Positions 49,219 through 59,204 of a stretch of 64,000 bases of DNA are shown here, in pieces. Position 1 is the first letter of the stretch; each line of letters opens with the position of its first letter. A program made the position numbers and the translations under genes. The stretch is taken from contig NZ_CP009455.1 in the NCBI RefSeq assembly GCF_000759535.1, positions 186,001-250,000 on the forward strand, read 5' to 3'. The notes under the pieces were generated by a model. It saw nothing but the letters and a program-made list of their open reading frames with translations, did no database searches and was not told the origin of the DNA. Source of the stretch: Pseudomonas cremoricolorata (lineage in GTDB: Bacteria > Pseudomonadota > Gammaproteobacteria > Pseudomonadales > Pseudomonadaceae).

Positions 49219-49785
49219 ATGAAATTCTGCAGCGCCTGCGGCAACCCGGTCATCCAGCGTATCCCTGAGGGCGACAGCCGGCTGCGGTTCGTTTGCTCGT
49301 CCTGTCACACCATCCATTACCAGAACCCCAACATGGTCGCCGGCGTGTTGCCGATCCACGGCAGTCAGGTCTTGCTGTGCCGGCGCGCCATCGAACCGCG
49401 CCGCGGCTTCTGGACCTTGCCGGCCGGCTTCATGGAAAACGGCGAGACCCTGGAACAGGCCGCACGTCGGGAAACCGACGAGGAAGCCTGCGCGCGGGTG
49501 GATGAGGCGCATCTGTACCAGCTGTTCGACCTGCCACACATCAATCAGGTGCACGTGTTCTTCCGCGCCGAACTCAGCGACCTGGACTTCGCAGTGGGTG
49601 CCGAGAGCCTGGAGGTGCGCTTGTTCGAAGAACACGAAATCCCCTGGGACCACCTGGCATTTCGCACCGTGGCGCGCACCCTGCAATGTTACTATCGCGA
49701 CCGCCTCGCGCAGTCTTATCCGGTCGGCCACGAATACGTGGCGCCGATGAACCTCGCCTCTTCCAACCCTCTTCCCCGGGAATAG
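49219..49785 (+). CDS. Nudix hydrolase with N-terminal zinc ribbon
   Basis: A 188-residue protein. CSACG and CSSCH (about residues 4-31) form a zinc ribbon as in NudC-like enzymes. The Nudix box GFMENGETLEQAARRETDEE (about 72-91) is complete. It lacks the N-terminal domain of full-length NudC, so it belongs to the short class. NAD(H) or ADP-ribose-type substrates are inferred. It is followed 6 bases later by the L,D-transpeptidase-like gene. Confidence 0.88.
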   Translation: MKFCSACGNPVIQRIPEGDSRLRFVCSSCHTIHYQNPNMVAGVLPIHGSQVLLCRRAIEPRRGFWTLPAGFMENGETLEQAARRETDEEACARVDEAHLYQLFDLPHINQVHVFFRAELSDLDFAVGAESLEVRLFEEHEIPWDHLAFRTVARTLQCYYRDRLAQSYPVGHEYVAPMNLASSNPLPRE

Positions 49786-49791
49786 CGTTCC

Positions 49792-50355
49792 ATGCGTTGC
49801 TTGCTTGCTGTGATCTGCCTGTGTCTTGCTCCGCTGGCCCAGGCCGGCTTCACCGAGACCCTCATCCGCAAGCCGCTCGACAGCGTGGCCACCCCGCCTG
49901 CGGGCACCGCGAGCAAGGCACTGACCACCCAGTCGGTGGACAAGATCCTGGTGCTCAAATCCGAACGCCGCCTGCAACTGCTCAGCCGTGGCGAGCCGCT
50001 CAAGACCTATCGCATCTCGCTCGGCAAGCAGCCCAAGGGCGCCAAGGAACGTGAGGGCGACAAACGCACCCCCGAGGGTTTCTACTGGATCGACTGGCGC
50101 AAAGCCAGCACCCGCTACAACCTGGCCATGCACATCTCCTACCCCAACGTCAGCGACGCCGCCCGGGCTCGCCGCGAGGGCGTGGCGCCCGGCAGCATGA
50201 TCATGATCCATGGCACGCCGATCAACGAAGACTACCCCGAGTGGTACTTCCACACCCTGGACTGGACCGAAGGCTGCATCGCCATGCGCAACGCCGACAT
50301 GCGCGAGGTGTGGAGTCTGGTCAAGGACGGCACGATGATCGAAATTCGCCCATGA
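49792..50355 (+). CDS. L,D-transpeptidase (YkuD) family protein
   Basis: A 187-residue exported protein with signal peptide MRCLLAVICLCLAPLAQA. The YkuD domain (about 50-187) keeps the catalytic set IMIHGTP and EGCIAM (catalytic Cys about 160). It may crosslink peptidoglycan or attach proteins to it in the periplasm. Confidence 0.92.
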   Translation: MRCLLAVICLCLAPLAQAGFTETLIRKPLDSVATPPAGTASKALTTQSVDKILVLKSERRLQLLSRGEPLKTYRISLGKQPKGAKEREGDKRTPEGFYWIDWRKASTRYNLAMHISYPNVSDAARARREGVAPGSMIMIHGTPINEDYPEWYFHTLDWTEGCIAMRNADMREVWSLVKDGTMIEIRP

Positions 50356-50515
50356 CCTATGGGTCTGAATATGTGCAAGAGGAAAATTCCTACGGTGTTA
50401 CCACTTTCGGCTGACGCCTAGGTCAGTACGGGACCGCAGCCAGTCCTCACGCCGCATTTTTAGAATCACCGCAAATAAAAAAGTACCACCCGGTACCTGA
50501 TTGCGGGATTCCTCG

Positions 50516-52243
50516 ATGTCGACGCCCTCCACCCGTTCGCTGCGACGCTTTGGTTCGTTACGCCTTCACGCCACAGGCCTGCTGCTGAGCCTTGTCGTGA
50601 CCTCCCAGGGCATGGCAGACGATCTGGCCAGCCGTCAGTTGCGCGAGCAACACAATGCCCGACAGGCCGAACAGACCCAGCAGCGCCTGCAACGCTGGCA
50701 GCGCGAACGCAGCGAGCCGTCGGCCCCGGCAACGGCCAGCCCTGCTCTCGATGAACCGTGTCAGCCGGTCAGCGGCATCCGCCTGAGCGGCCATCGGCAA
50801 CTCGACGACGCCCAGTTGCAGCGTATCGTCGAGCCTTATCTGCGCCCCTGCATGGGCGTTGCCGGTATCAATCAGTTACTGCGGGCCATTACCCAGCGCT
50901 ACATCGACGCGGGTTATCCCATGGCGCGCCCGCTGCTGCGCAGTCAACCACAACGTGGCGAGCCGCTGGATATCGTCATCGTCGAGGGTTTCGTGGAGTC
51001 GATCGAGTTCGCCGATGACAGCCTGCCACTGTCGTTGCGCGGAGCCTTTCCCGATCTGCTCGGTGAGCCTTTGCACCTGCCCGACCTGGAACAAGGGCTG
51101 GACCAGCTCAACCGCCTGCGCGCCTTCGAGCTGGGCAGCGATCTGCTGCCGGGCGAGCTGGAAGGGGGGACGCGGGTGGTGGTCAAGACGTTGCGGCGGG
51201 AGGTGCCATGGCATCTGGACGTCCACCTTGAGAACCGTGGCAGTGATGCGAGCAGCCGTCATCAATTGGGCGTGGGCTTGGGCGTAGACAGCCCGTTCGG
51301 ACTCAACGGCGACTTGCGTCTGAACCTGCACAGCACGGTATTCAATGCACTAGGGCAAGCTGAGATGACCAGCCTGAGCTACAGCGTGCCTTACGGTCCG
51401 TGGCGCTTTGCACTGGGCGCCAGTCAAGGATCTACGGTATCGCCCCAAGTCAATGGCTGGGGACTGGACATTGGCACCCACGGCACCAGTCAAACCGTTC
51501 TTTTCACAGCCGAGCGGACCTTGTGGCGCAACCAGCGCGGCTTGCTCAGCGCCGGTGTGCAGGTTAGTCAGGCGCGCCTGCGAAACCGCATCCTCGGCCA
51601 ACGCCTGACAGTGCAAAGTCCTGATCTACTCAGCATCGACACCGGCCTGACGCTGTTGTGGCTGGAGCACGGTTTGTGGAACGCATCACTGGGCGTCAGA
51701 CAAGTGCGTCAACGCCTGAGTGACTGGCGTAACCATCGGTCAAGCTCATGGCTGGACAAATACCGCGCCAGCCTTGGCTATTCGAGCGTGGGCAACGCCG
51801 ACTCCAAACTGCGCTGGAGGAGCGAAGTAGCCCTTCAGTACAGCGCTGAGCGCCTTCCCGCTCTGGAACAACTGAGCCTGACCAGCTACTACGCCGTGCG
51901 CGGCTTCCGCCAGCTCAGCGTCAGCAACGCCAACGGCGCTGTCTGGCGCAACACGCTCGACCACACGCAACGGCCCCTGCCCTCCTCCCTACCCGCCCTG
52001 CACCTGCGCCCATTCATCGCCCTGGACCTGGGCCTGAGCCGCCGCGCACAGCGCGACACGGCCTACCGCCACCCCAGCGAACACGACTCGCAACGCCTCG
52101 CCGGCGCCAGTGCCGGTGTCGAGCTGCTGCTGCCCAAGCACAGCCTGCGCCTGGAATACCAGCAGCCGCTCTACGCCAGCGCCGTACCTCGCAGCGCACT
52201 GGAACCCGGTTTCTGGCTGTTCGAGCTGAACCTGAGCCTCTGA
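50516..52243 (+). CDS. TpsB two-partner secretion transporter (ShlB/FhaC/HecB family)
   Basis: A 575-residue outer-membrane Omp85-superfamily transporter from the ATG at 50516; a TTG at 50501 is possible. The signal peptide ends near ADD (about residue 36). A Gln/Arg-rich stretch (about 40-70) precedes POTRA domains (about 80-240, beginning QPVSGIRLSGHRQL). The 16-strand barrel contains the lid-lock motif VRGF (V461-F464) and ends in LNLSL. It exports and probably activates the TpsA encoded 25 bases downstream. Confidence 0.94.
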   Translation: MSTPSTRSLRRFGSLRLHATGLLLSLVVTSQGMADDLASRQLREQHNARQAEQTQQRLQRWQRERSEPSAPATASPALDEPCQPVSGIRLSGHRQLDDAQLQRIVEPYLRPCMGVAGINQLLRAITQRYIDAGYPMARPLLRSQPQRGEPLDIVIVEGFVESIEFADDSLPLSLRGAFPDLLGEPLHLPDLEQGLDQLNRLRAFELGSDLLPGELEGGTRVVVKTLRREVPWHLDVHLENRGSDASSRHQLGVGLGVDSPFGLNGDLRLNLHSTVFNALGQAEMTSLSYSVPYGPWRFALGASQGSTVSPQVNGWGLDIGTHGTSQTVLFTAERTLWRNQRGLLSAGVQVSQARLRNRILGQRLTVQSPDLLSIDTGLTLLWLEHGLWNASLGVRQVRQRLSDWRNHRSSSWLDKYRASLGYSSVGNADSKLRWRSEVALQYSAERLPALEQLSLTSYYAVRGFRQLSVSNANGAVWRNTLDHTQRPLPSSLPALHLRPFIALDLGLSRRAQRDTAYRHPSEHDSQRLAGASAGVELLLPKHSLRLEYQQPLYASAVPRSALEPGFWLFELNLSL

Positions 52244-52268
52244 TTCACCCACAACAAGAGAGACAACC

Positions 52269-55200
52269 ATGACTGACCTCCGTCACCCCCCGCTGCGCGC
52301 AGACACCCTGCGCTGGACCATCTTCCTGTGCCTGGCCACCCCCGCCAGCGGCTTCGCCAACCCGGGCCTGGAGGCCGCCGCAGGCCCCGGTGGCACGCCT
52401 TTGATCAACCCCGGGCATGGCGTGCCGGTGATCGACATCGTCGCGCCCAACGGCCATGGCCTGTCGCACAACCAGTTCCTCGACTACAACGTCGGCGCTG
52501 CGGGTCTGGTGATGAACAACGCCCTGGAGCCGGGTCAGTCACAGTTGGCCGGCGCGCTGGCGGCCAACCCACAATTCCAGGGCCAGGCGGCTTCGACCAT
52601 CATCAACGAGGTGATCAGCAGCAATGCCTCGCTGGTGGCCGGCGCCCAGGAAATCTTCGGTCGCCCGGCCGACTACATCCTCGCCAACCCCAACGGCATC
52701 AGCCTCAATGGCGCCAGCTTCATCAACACCACCCGCGCCGGCTTCCTGGTCGGCAAGCCGCTACTGGACGACCCGCAGCACATCCAGCTCGATACCCTGC
52801 ACGCCAGTGGTCAGTTGTCGGTACTCGAAGGCGGCGTCAGCCATCCTGGCGGCGCGCTCGACCTGGTGGCGCCGAAGGTGGTTAGCCAGGGTCCGATCGA
52901 CAATGGCGGCGAGTTGAGCATCATCGCCGGGCGCAACCGCCTGCTGGGTGACTCGCTGGAGGTGCTCGAACACCTGCCGGGCGAGCCGGGTGCCATCGAT
53001 GCCAGTCTGTTCGGCGCCATGCGCGCCGGGCGCATCCGTATCGTCTCCACCGGCGAGGGTGCTGGCGTACGCCTGGGCGCGCCGCACCTAGAGGCCGATG
53101 AGGGCATCAGCGTCAGCTCGGCAGGCGCCCTGACAGTCGAAGGCAGCGCCCAGCGCAAGGCCCACTTGCAGGTCAAGCGCGGCGAACTCAAGCTCGGCGC
53201 TGCCGATGATCTTTCGATGAGCGCGGTGACCGGCAGCGCCGATCGGATCGACGTCAGTGCCGGCAAGAAGCTGACCCTCGACGGCAAGACCCGGGAAAAG
53301 GTCACCCGGCAGAACGAAGCCTGGAGCAACACGTTTCTCTTCGTCACCAACGAGACCTACAGCAGTGACACCACCACCACCGAGCGCAGCCAGCAAGGGG
53401 TGATGCTCAGTGCTCGCGACGAGGTCAATCTCAACGCCGGCAGTGACCTGCGCCTGACCGGTGCCACCGTCGAGGCGGGTCAGCAGGTGAGCGTGAAAGC
53501 CGCCGGCGATGTCGACATCGACGCTGCTCTCGACAGTCGCCGCACGCAGGTCGAGGTGCGTCACCGCAAGAACCTCTGGCGCGGTGACAAGGATACCGAC
53601 CATTACGAGGAAACCGCCGACCCCAGTGTGCTCAAAGGCAATCAGGTGCTGGTCGATGCCGGCGGTGATCTGCACATCAAAGGCAGTCGCCTGGAGGCCG
53701 AGCAGCACATGGAGCTCAAAGGCCAGCATGTCGAAGTGGCGGACACCCAGGTACGCGATGAGCGCGGCCTCAAGGACTACCGCGGCGACCTGGTCTCCGG
53801 CACCTTCTTCGCTGACCGCCAAGGCAGTGACAGCAAGGCCAGCAACGCGGTGGGCAGCACCCTACGCTCGGAAGGTACGCTCAAGGTCACCGCGCAGCAG
53901 GCGACCATCCGCGGTAGCCAGGTGACCAGCCAAGGCGATGGCGTGGTGTACAGCGAACAGGGGCTGCTGGAAGTGAGTTCAGCCCTGAGCAAGCGCGAGC
54001 GCAGCGACACGCAAAGCGATAGCCAATTGTTCAGCCTGTTCGGCAGCAACAGCGAGAAACGCCAGAGCGATCAGCAAGTGCTGACCAGCGACGTTAACTC
54101 CACCAGCAATCTGCGCCTGGCCAGCGCCGGTGAAATGAAGATCGAAGGGGCGCGTATCGCCGCCGCCCAGCAACTGGAGATGAGCGCCGCTGGCGACCTG
54201 ACCATCACCAGCGCCGCCAGCACCCACACCGGCGAAAGCCATCAGCAGCAGCGTGGGCTGAACGCATCGGCCGGGCAGACCCGCGAGGCCGACGGTGACA
54301 AACCCGGTTCGCGCCAGTTCGAGGCTGGCGTGGGCTATGAAGTGGTCAGCGTCGACGAGCGCACCCGCAGTACGCAACAGACCGGCAGCCAGTTGCAGGG
54401 CGCGAACGTTGTGCTCACTAGCGGTGAGACGCTACGTGTGGACGGCTCCAAGGTCACGGCCGAAGCAGGCGATCTGAAGGTCACGGCGCCGCGCATCGAG
54501 ACCGGCGTCACCCGCAACGAAACCGAGCACGAAGAAACCACAACGCACAGCGGCGGCGGTCTGCAAGTGTCCGGCGGCATCGACAAGCTGGGCAGCCAGT
54601 TCGAAGGCCATCGCCTGCAAACCCGCATCGATGAACAGGACAGCACGGTGCAGCGCAGCGAACTGCGCGCCACTGGCGACATTACCCTCGACAGCAAGGA
54701 ACTGGTCAACGAAGGCGCCCGCATCGAGGCCGGCAAGACCCTGCTGGCCACGGCCGAGCGCATCGAAAACCGCGCTGCCGAAGACACCCACAGCCGCGAG
54801 GAAACCATCCGCGACTGGCGCGGTAGTTTGGGCGCCAGCCTGGAATACCGCGACCTGACCCGGCCCATAGAGCGCCTGGTCGAAGGCAGTGAAGCGGCGC
54901 GTTTCCAGCAGGCCTCGACGGAAGATGCCATGAGCCCACCGAGCCTGGGCGCCGATGCAGGTCTTGCGCACCTGCGCAAAGACATCGAGCATACCGAGCA
55001 CACCGCGCAAGTCACCGAATTGAGCGGCGCTGCGGTGCAGGTCAAGGCCGATCAGATTCTCGACATCGGCACCGACTACCGCGCCGATGAGGGCCAACTG
55101 CAGATCGATGCGCAAGAGCACCAGATGCTCGCCGCCTACGACCGCAGCAGCCATCGCGAGCACATCCAGCAGATCGACGGCACGCTCAGGGTCGACACCA

Positions 55201-56807
55201 GTACCGGTCAAGACATCAACGGCCGCATCACCGCAGGCGTGAGCCAGAGCGACACGGCCAGCGAACAGCTGAACGCTCGGGTCGGCAGCCTGCAAGGCCA
55301 GACCGGCGTGCAGGTGCAACTGGGCAGCGACGGTCTGTATGAAGGCACTCGCATCGACGGCGGCAGCGGCCCGGTCGTGGTCGAGGCTGCCCAGGGCCTG
55401 CAGTTCAGCACCGCGCTGGACAGCGTGAGCAAGGATCACACCCAGTTCGATGGCAGTCTGTGGAGCAAGGGCGGCAACCGCCCAGGCAAGACCGGCGTCG
55501 ATGTTCGTGGCTACGCCGACTACCCCACCTACCAGTCGCAGGACCGCACAGCCCACGCGGCGCAGATCGATACCAGTGGCGCGGTGACCCTGCGCGGTGG
55601 CAGCGAGCTGAACCTCGAAGGTGTCCGCATCGGCACCCGTCAGGCACCCGTGGCGGCGACCACCCTGGAAAGCGCCGGCGTGGTGCAGGTGCTGGCCGGC
55701 GCCAACGAGCACAGTGCCAGCGGCAAGACCCTCGGCGGCGGCGCCGAGGTTGCTGCCAGTCAGGGCGCGATGAGCGGTGGTGGTCTGGGCGGTCACCTTA
55801 CCAACGGCAAGATCGACGAGCAGAGCAGCACCGCGCTCGACCCGAGCATCCACACCAGCGGCACCTTGCGCATCGCCAGCCAGGCCCGGGAAGACCAGGC
55901 CATCCATCTGCAAGGCTTGCAGGCCAACGCCAAGGCCATCGAGCTCGAGGCCAGCAAGGGCGGCATGCTGATCGAGTCGTCGGCCAACCTTGAGCGCCGC
56001 GACAACCTGGAACTGACCGCAGGTGCCGGCTTCAGCCTGAGCAAGGCCGAGGCGCCCAGCGATGACATCCGTGCCCTGCATGGCCGGGTCAAGGTCGATG
56101 TCGACAAGCGCAATGAACACACCTTCAACGACAGCGCGTTGCGTGCCGATCAGGTGACCGTGAGCAGTGCCGGCGATGTCAGCATCGAGGGCGCCCGCAT
56201 CGATGCCGACCAGGTGCGCGGCAGCGTCGGCGGTGACTTGCTGGTGGCCAGTCGCAAGGACGCGCGCGACAGCACCTCGGTGCAGGTCGATGCCCGTCTG
56301 AGCCAGGAAAAGAACCCCCAGGGCTACCTCAACGCCGTCAGCTCCCTGGCCGGTCCAGCGGCGGGCAAGGTCCAGGAAAAGGCTGGCGACACCGTGGCCA
56401 GCCTCGACCCGACCTGGTCGCCGACCCTCAAGGTCGACGTGCAGCGTCAGCAGAGCGACGGTGTCGCCCATGCCAGCGCAATCAAGGGCAATCAGGGCAT
56501 CCGTCTTGACGTAGGCGGCGATACCCGACTGGTCGGCGCGCGTCTGCAGGCGCCGCAGGGCGCAGTGGAACTGGGCGGCGGCAACCTGTCGCTGGAAAAC
56601 CTGCGGGGCCAGGACTACCGCCGCGACATCAACCTCGATGCCTCGAACTCTGCGGTCGATCTGGGTACGGCGGTGGCTGAAATCACCAAGAACCGCGGCG
56701 CGGCCGACGGCGACAATGCCGTGGACCTCGGTCTGATCCGTACCAGCGGTCACAGCAACAGCAGCGAATGGCAGGCGGGCATCATCGAGCAGCGCCGTAG
56801 CGAGTAA
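52269..56807 (+). CDS. TpsA exoprotein, filamentous haemagglutinin/haemolysin family
   Basis: A 1512-residue secreted beta-helix protein. After the signal peptide (cut near SGFA-NPG) comes the TPS secretion domain (about 35-270) with NQFLDYNVGAAGLVMNN and the NPNG motif in ANPNGISLNGASFIN. The rest is repeated beta-helix units (G-x-L-x-[VI] with DxTLxS-like turns). Length is close to the ShlA/HpmA haemolysins and much shorter than CDI or FHA proteins. No VENN pretoxin motif, C-terminal toxin module or downstream immunity gene is present. Cytolysin or adhesin roles are both possible. Confidence 0.9.
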   Translation: MTDLRHPPLRADTLRWTIFLCLATPASGFANPGLEAAAGPGGTPLINPGHGVPVIDIVAPNGHGLSHNQFLDYNVGAAGLVMNNALEPGQSQLAGALAANPQFQGQAASTIINEVISSNASLVAGAQEIFGRPADYILANPNGISLNGASFINTTRAGFLVGKPLLDDPQHIQLDTLHASGQLSVLEGGVSHPGGALDLVAPKVVSQGPIDNGGELSIIAGRNRLLGDSLEVLEHLPGEPGAIDASLFGAMRAGRIRIVSTGEGAGVRLGAPHLEADEGISVSSAGALTVEGSAQRKAHLQVKRGELKLGAADDLSMSAVTGSADRIDVSAGKKLTLDGKTREKVTRQNEAWSNTFLFVTNETYSSDTTTTERSQQGVMLSARDEVNLNAGSDLRLTGATVEAGQQVSVKAAGDVDIDAALDSRRTQVEVRHRKNLWRGDKDTDHYEETADPSVLKGNQVLVDAGGDLHIKGSRLEAEQHMELKGQHVEVADTQVRDERGLKDYRGDLVSGTFFADRQGSDSKASNAVGSTLRSEGTLKVTAQQATIRGSQVTSQGDGVVYSEQGLLEVSSALSKRERSDTQSDSQLFSLFGSNSEKRQSDQQVLTSDVNSTSNLRLASAGEMKIEGARIAAAQQLEMSAAGDLTITSAASTHTGESHQQQRGLNASAGQTREADGDKPGSRQFEAGVGYEVVSVDERTRSTQQTGSQLQGANVVLTSGETLRVDGSKVTAEAGDLKVTAPRIETGVTRNETEHEETTTHSGGGLQVSGGIDKLGSQFEGHRLQTRIDEQDSTVQRSELRATGDITLDSKELVNEGARIEAGKTLLATAERIENRAAEDTHSREETIRDWRGSLGASLEYRDLTRPIERLVEGSEAARFQQASTEDAMSPPSLGADAGLAHLRKDIEHTEHTAQVTELSGAAVQVKADQILDIGTDYRADEGQLQIDAQEHQMLAAYDRSSHREHIQQIDGTLRVDTSTGQDINGRITAGVSQSDTASEQLNARVGSLQGQTGVQVQLGSDGLYEGTRIDGGSGPVVVEAAQGLQFSTALDSVSKDHTQFDGSLWSKGGNRPGKTGVDVRGYADYPTYQSQDRTAHAAQIDTSGAVTLRGGSELNLEGVRIGTRQAPVAATTLESAGVVQVLAGANEHSASGKTLGGGAEVAASQGAMSGGGLGGHLTNGKIDEQSSTALDPSIHTSGTLRIASQAREDQAIHLQGLQANAKAIELEASKGGMLIESSANLERRDNLELTAGAGFSLSKAEAPSDDIRALHGRVKVDVDKRNEHTFNDSALRADQVTVSSAGDVSIEGARIDADQVRGSVGGDLLVASRKDARDSTSVQVDARLSQEKNPQGYLNAVSSLAGPAAGKVQEKAGDTVASLDPTWSPTLKVDVQRQQSDGVAHASAIKGNQGIRLDVGGDTRLVGARLQAPQGAVELGGGNLSLENLRGQDYRRDINLDASNSAVDLGTAVAEITKNRGAADGDNAVDLGLIRTSGHSNSSEWQAGIIEQRRSE

Positions 56808-56821
56808 GCCGCAGTCGTTGT

Positions 56822-56843
56822 CCACGGCAGATCGTTGCCGTGG
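56822..56843 (+). terminator. Hairpin after tpsA, possible terminator
   Basis: CCACGGCA and TGCCGTGG form a perfect 8-bp stem around GATCGT, 15 bases past the tpsA stop. No T-run follows, so termination would be inefficient or the hairpin may protect the mRNA end. Confidence 0.4.
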
Positions 56844-56868
56844 GCAATGAGCCAAACCACACCAGTTT

Positions 56869-56908
56869 CTGTCATCAGCCTTTAACCGCACCGTCACAGA
56901 ACCATCAC
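56869..56908 (+). promoter_or_regulatory. Pho box (four PhoB half-sites) before the PhoX gene
   Basis: Four 7-base units recur every 11 bases: CTGTCAT (56869), CTTTAAC (56880), CCGTCAC (56891) and CCATCAC (56902). This is the classical Pho-box layout of two tandem CTGTCAT-type pairs. A -10-like TAGAGT (56919-56924) starts 10 bases after the last unit, the canonical spacing. PhoB control of the phosphatase gene under low phosphate is inferred. Confidence 0.85.
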
Positions 56909-56963
56909 ACCCCCTGCCTAGAGTCGCGGTTCTCGCAACCCGCCCAAGAACAAGGACACCCCG

Positions 56964-59018
56964 ATGAGTCGAGACAGCGGCGACAACCTCAACCGTAACC
57001 GCAGCGCCAACCTGCCCATGGCCGACGTCATGCAGGCCCACCTGAGCCGGCGCAGCATGCTGCGCGGAAGCCTTGGTGCGGCCGTCGCCATGATCGCCGG
57101 CGCAGGGTTAGGGGGCAGTCTGCTGGCCCAGGCCGCCAGTCCCACACTCGCCCCGACACGGCCTACTACCGCCAACGGCAAGCCAGTGCGACTGGATTTT
57201 ACGTCGATCCCAGGCTCGCGCACCGATGCCTGCACCCTGGCCGCCGGCTACAGCGCTTATGTCCTGGCGCCCTGGGGCACCCCGCTGAACGATCAGGCCC
57301 GGCCTTGGCAGGCCGATGGCAGCAACACTGCCAGGGATCAGGCAAACGCCATGGGTATGCACCACGACGGCATGCACTTCTTTCCCCTCGATGGACGCAG
57401 CGACGATGGCCTGCTGGCGATCAACTTCGAATACATCGACCCGGCGGCCCTGCACCCACACGGTCCGACCAGCACTGCCGACGGTAAGCGTCCTGCCGAA
57501 GAAGTGCGCAAGGAAATCAACGCCCACGGTGCTGGTGTGGTCCGCCTGAGCAAGCGCAACGGGCGCTGGCAGGTGATCGACAACGACCCGCTCAACCGCC
57601 GCTTCACCACCGCCTCACGCATGCTCATCGCCGGCCCCTTGCGCGGCAGCGAGCACGTCAAGACCCGCTACTCACCCGACGGAACCCACTGCCGCGGCAC
57701 CAACAACAACTGCGGCAATGGCTATACACCGTGGGGCACCTACCTGACCTGCGAAGAGAACTGGCCGACCATCTTCGTCAACAAGGCGCCGCTGCCCGCC
57801 GACCAGGCACGCTTGGGCGTCGCCACCTCCAGCGGCCAGTACCGCTGGGAAAGTGCCGCGGGTGATGCCAGCGAAGCGCAGGACGAGTTCGCCCGCTTCG
57901 ACATCACCCCACGCGGGGCGGGCGCCGCCGATGACTACCGCAACGAAGCCAGCACCTTCGGCTACATCGTCGAGATCGACCCCTACGACGGCCAGGCGCT
58001 GGCCACCAAGCGCACCGCCCTGGGCCGTTTCCGCCACGAAGGCTGCTGCCCAGGCCGTGCCGAAGCCGGCAAGCCGCTGGTCTGGTACATGGGCGATGAC
58101 TCCAACAACGAGTACCTGTACAAGTTCGTCTCCAGCGCACGCTGGGACCCGGCCGACGCCAATCCCCACGACCGCCTCGCCACCGGCGCCAAGTACCTCG
58201 ACCATGGCACGCTCTACGTGGCGCGCTTCGATGCCGACGGCAGCGGCGTCTGGCTGGCGCTGGAGAGCACCAGTCAAACCACCGACGGCAGCACCCTTGG
58301 CACGCGCTTCGGCGATCTGGCCAGCATCCTGCTCAACACCCGTGGTGCCGCCGACGCCGTCGGTGCAACGCCCATGGATCGCCCCGAGTGGACCGCCGTC
58401 AACCCGCTCAACGGCGACGGTTACGTGACCCTGACCAACAACAGCGTGCGCACCCCGAGCACGGTCAACGCGGCCAATCCACGCGGCCCCAACCGCCACG
58501 GTCACATCGTGCGCTGGCATGACAGTGACGACCAACGAAGCTTCACCTGGGATATCTTCGTCTTCGGCGGCAACGCCAGCGGCGCCGCCGACATCAACCG
58601 CTCGGGCCTGAGCGAACTCAACCAGTTCGCCAGCCCCGACGGCATGCGCTTCGATAGCCGTGGTGTGCTGTGGTTCGAGACCGACAACAGCGAAACCACC
58701 CTCACCGACTACACCAACGACCAGTTGCTGGCGGTAGTCCCTACGCAGTTGCTCGACGCCGCCGGTCAACAGGTGCCGATCGACGCCAGCAACCAGGCCG
58801 ACCTGCGCCGCTTCTTCGTCGGCCCCAATGGCTGCGAAGTGACCGGCATCGCCTTCACCCCCGACAACAAGACGCTGTTCGTCAACATCCAGCACCCGGC
58901 CAACTGGCCTAGCAGCGAGCGGGCGACTGACGTCACTGCGCCAGGCCACAGCGTCAGACCCCGCTCGGCAACGGTGGTGATCCAGCGCGACGATGGCGGT
59001 GAGATCGGTACGGCGTGA
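56964..59018 (+). CDS. PhoX-type phosphatase (DUF839), Tat-exported
   Basis: A 684-residue protein with a twin-arginine signal (SRRSMLRG, R29-R30, then a hydrophobic stretch ending in AQA). It belongs to the PhoX/DUF839 family, whose members are calcium- and iron-dependent alkaline phosphatases of the periplasm or surface. Typical segments are TPWGTYLTCEENW, HEGCCPGRAE, YMGDDSNNEYLYKFVS, and SPDGMRFDSRGVLWFETD near the C-terminus. Cys in HEGCCPG fits the metal centre. AAGGA precedes the start, and the Pho box upstream supports phosphate-starvation expression. Confidence 0.92.
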   Translation: MSRDSGDNLNRNRSANLPMADVMQAHLSRRSMLRGSLGAAVAMIAGAGLGGSLLAQAASPTLAPTRPTTANGKPVRLDFTSIPGSRTDACTLAAGYSAYVLAPWGTPLNDQARPWQADGSNTARDQANAMGMHHDGMHFFPLDGRSDDGLLAINFEYIDPAALHPHGPTSTADGKRPAEEVRKEINAHGAGVVRLSKRNGRWQVIDNDPLNRRFTTASRMLIAGPLRGSEHVKTRYSPDGTHCRGTNNNCGNGYTPWGTYLTCEENWPTIFVNKAPLPADQARLGVATSSGQYRWESAAGDASEAQDEFARFDITPRGAGAADDYRNEASTFGYIVEIDPYDGQALATKRTALGRFRHEGCCPGRAEAGKPLVWYMGDDSNNEYLYKFVSSARWDPADANPHDRLATGAKYLDHGTLYVARFDADGSGVWLALESTSQTTDGSTLGTRFGDLASILLNTRGAADAVGATPMDRPEWTAVNPLNGDGYVTLTNNSVRTPSTVNAANPRGPNRHGHIVRWHDSDDQRSFTWDIFVFGGNASGAADINRSGLSELNQFASPDGMRFDSRGVLWFETDNSETTLTDYTNDQLLAVVPTQLLDAAGQQVPIDASNQADLRRFFVGPNGCEVTGIAFTPDNKTLFVNIQHPANWPSSERATDVTAPGHSVRPRSATVVIQRDDGGEIGTA

Positions 59019-59204
59019 GACCGGAACAGGCTTCCCGGGCAACCCGGCAGGCACGCTGAAAATGGTTGCACTGCGTTAGGAAGGAGCCTGCTGGGGTGTG
59101 GGCCGATGACCTCAAGGGCGAAGGAACGCTCTGATTGATCACGAACCCGTTCCAGCGCCCAACACCTGTTTGCATGATGAGCGCCATTCAACAAGGAGCT
59201 CATC

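Noticed and set aside
50487..50500. GTACC-ACCC-GGTAC inverted repeat before tpsB as a regulator site
   Set aside because: Only a 5-bp stem; it could equally be a weak minus-strand hairpin, with no supporting context.
56600..56807. TpsA as a contact-dependent inhibition (CdiA) toxin
   Set aside because: No VENN motif, toxin module or immunity gene follows; the C-terminus is still beta-helix-like.
54432..57041. Very long open frame (869 codons) antisense to tpsA
   Set aside because: It mirrors the high-GC codon pattern of tpsA, which has clear TPS motifs; the antisense product has no domain or ribosome binding site.
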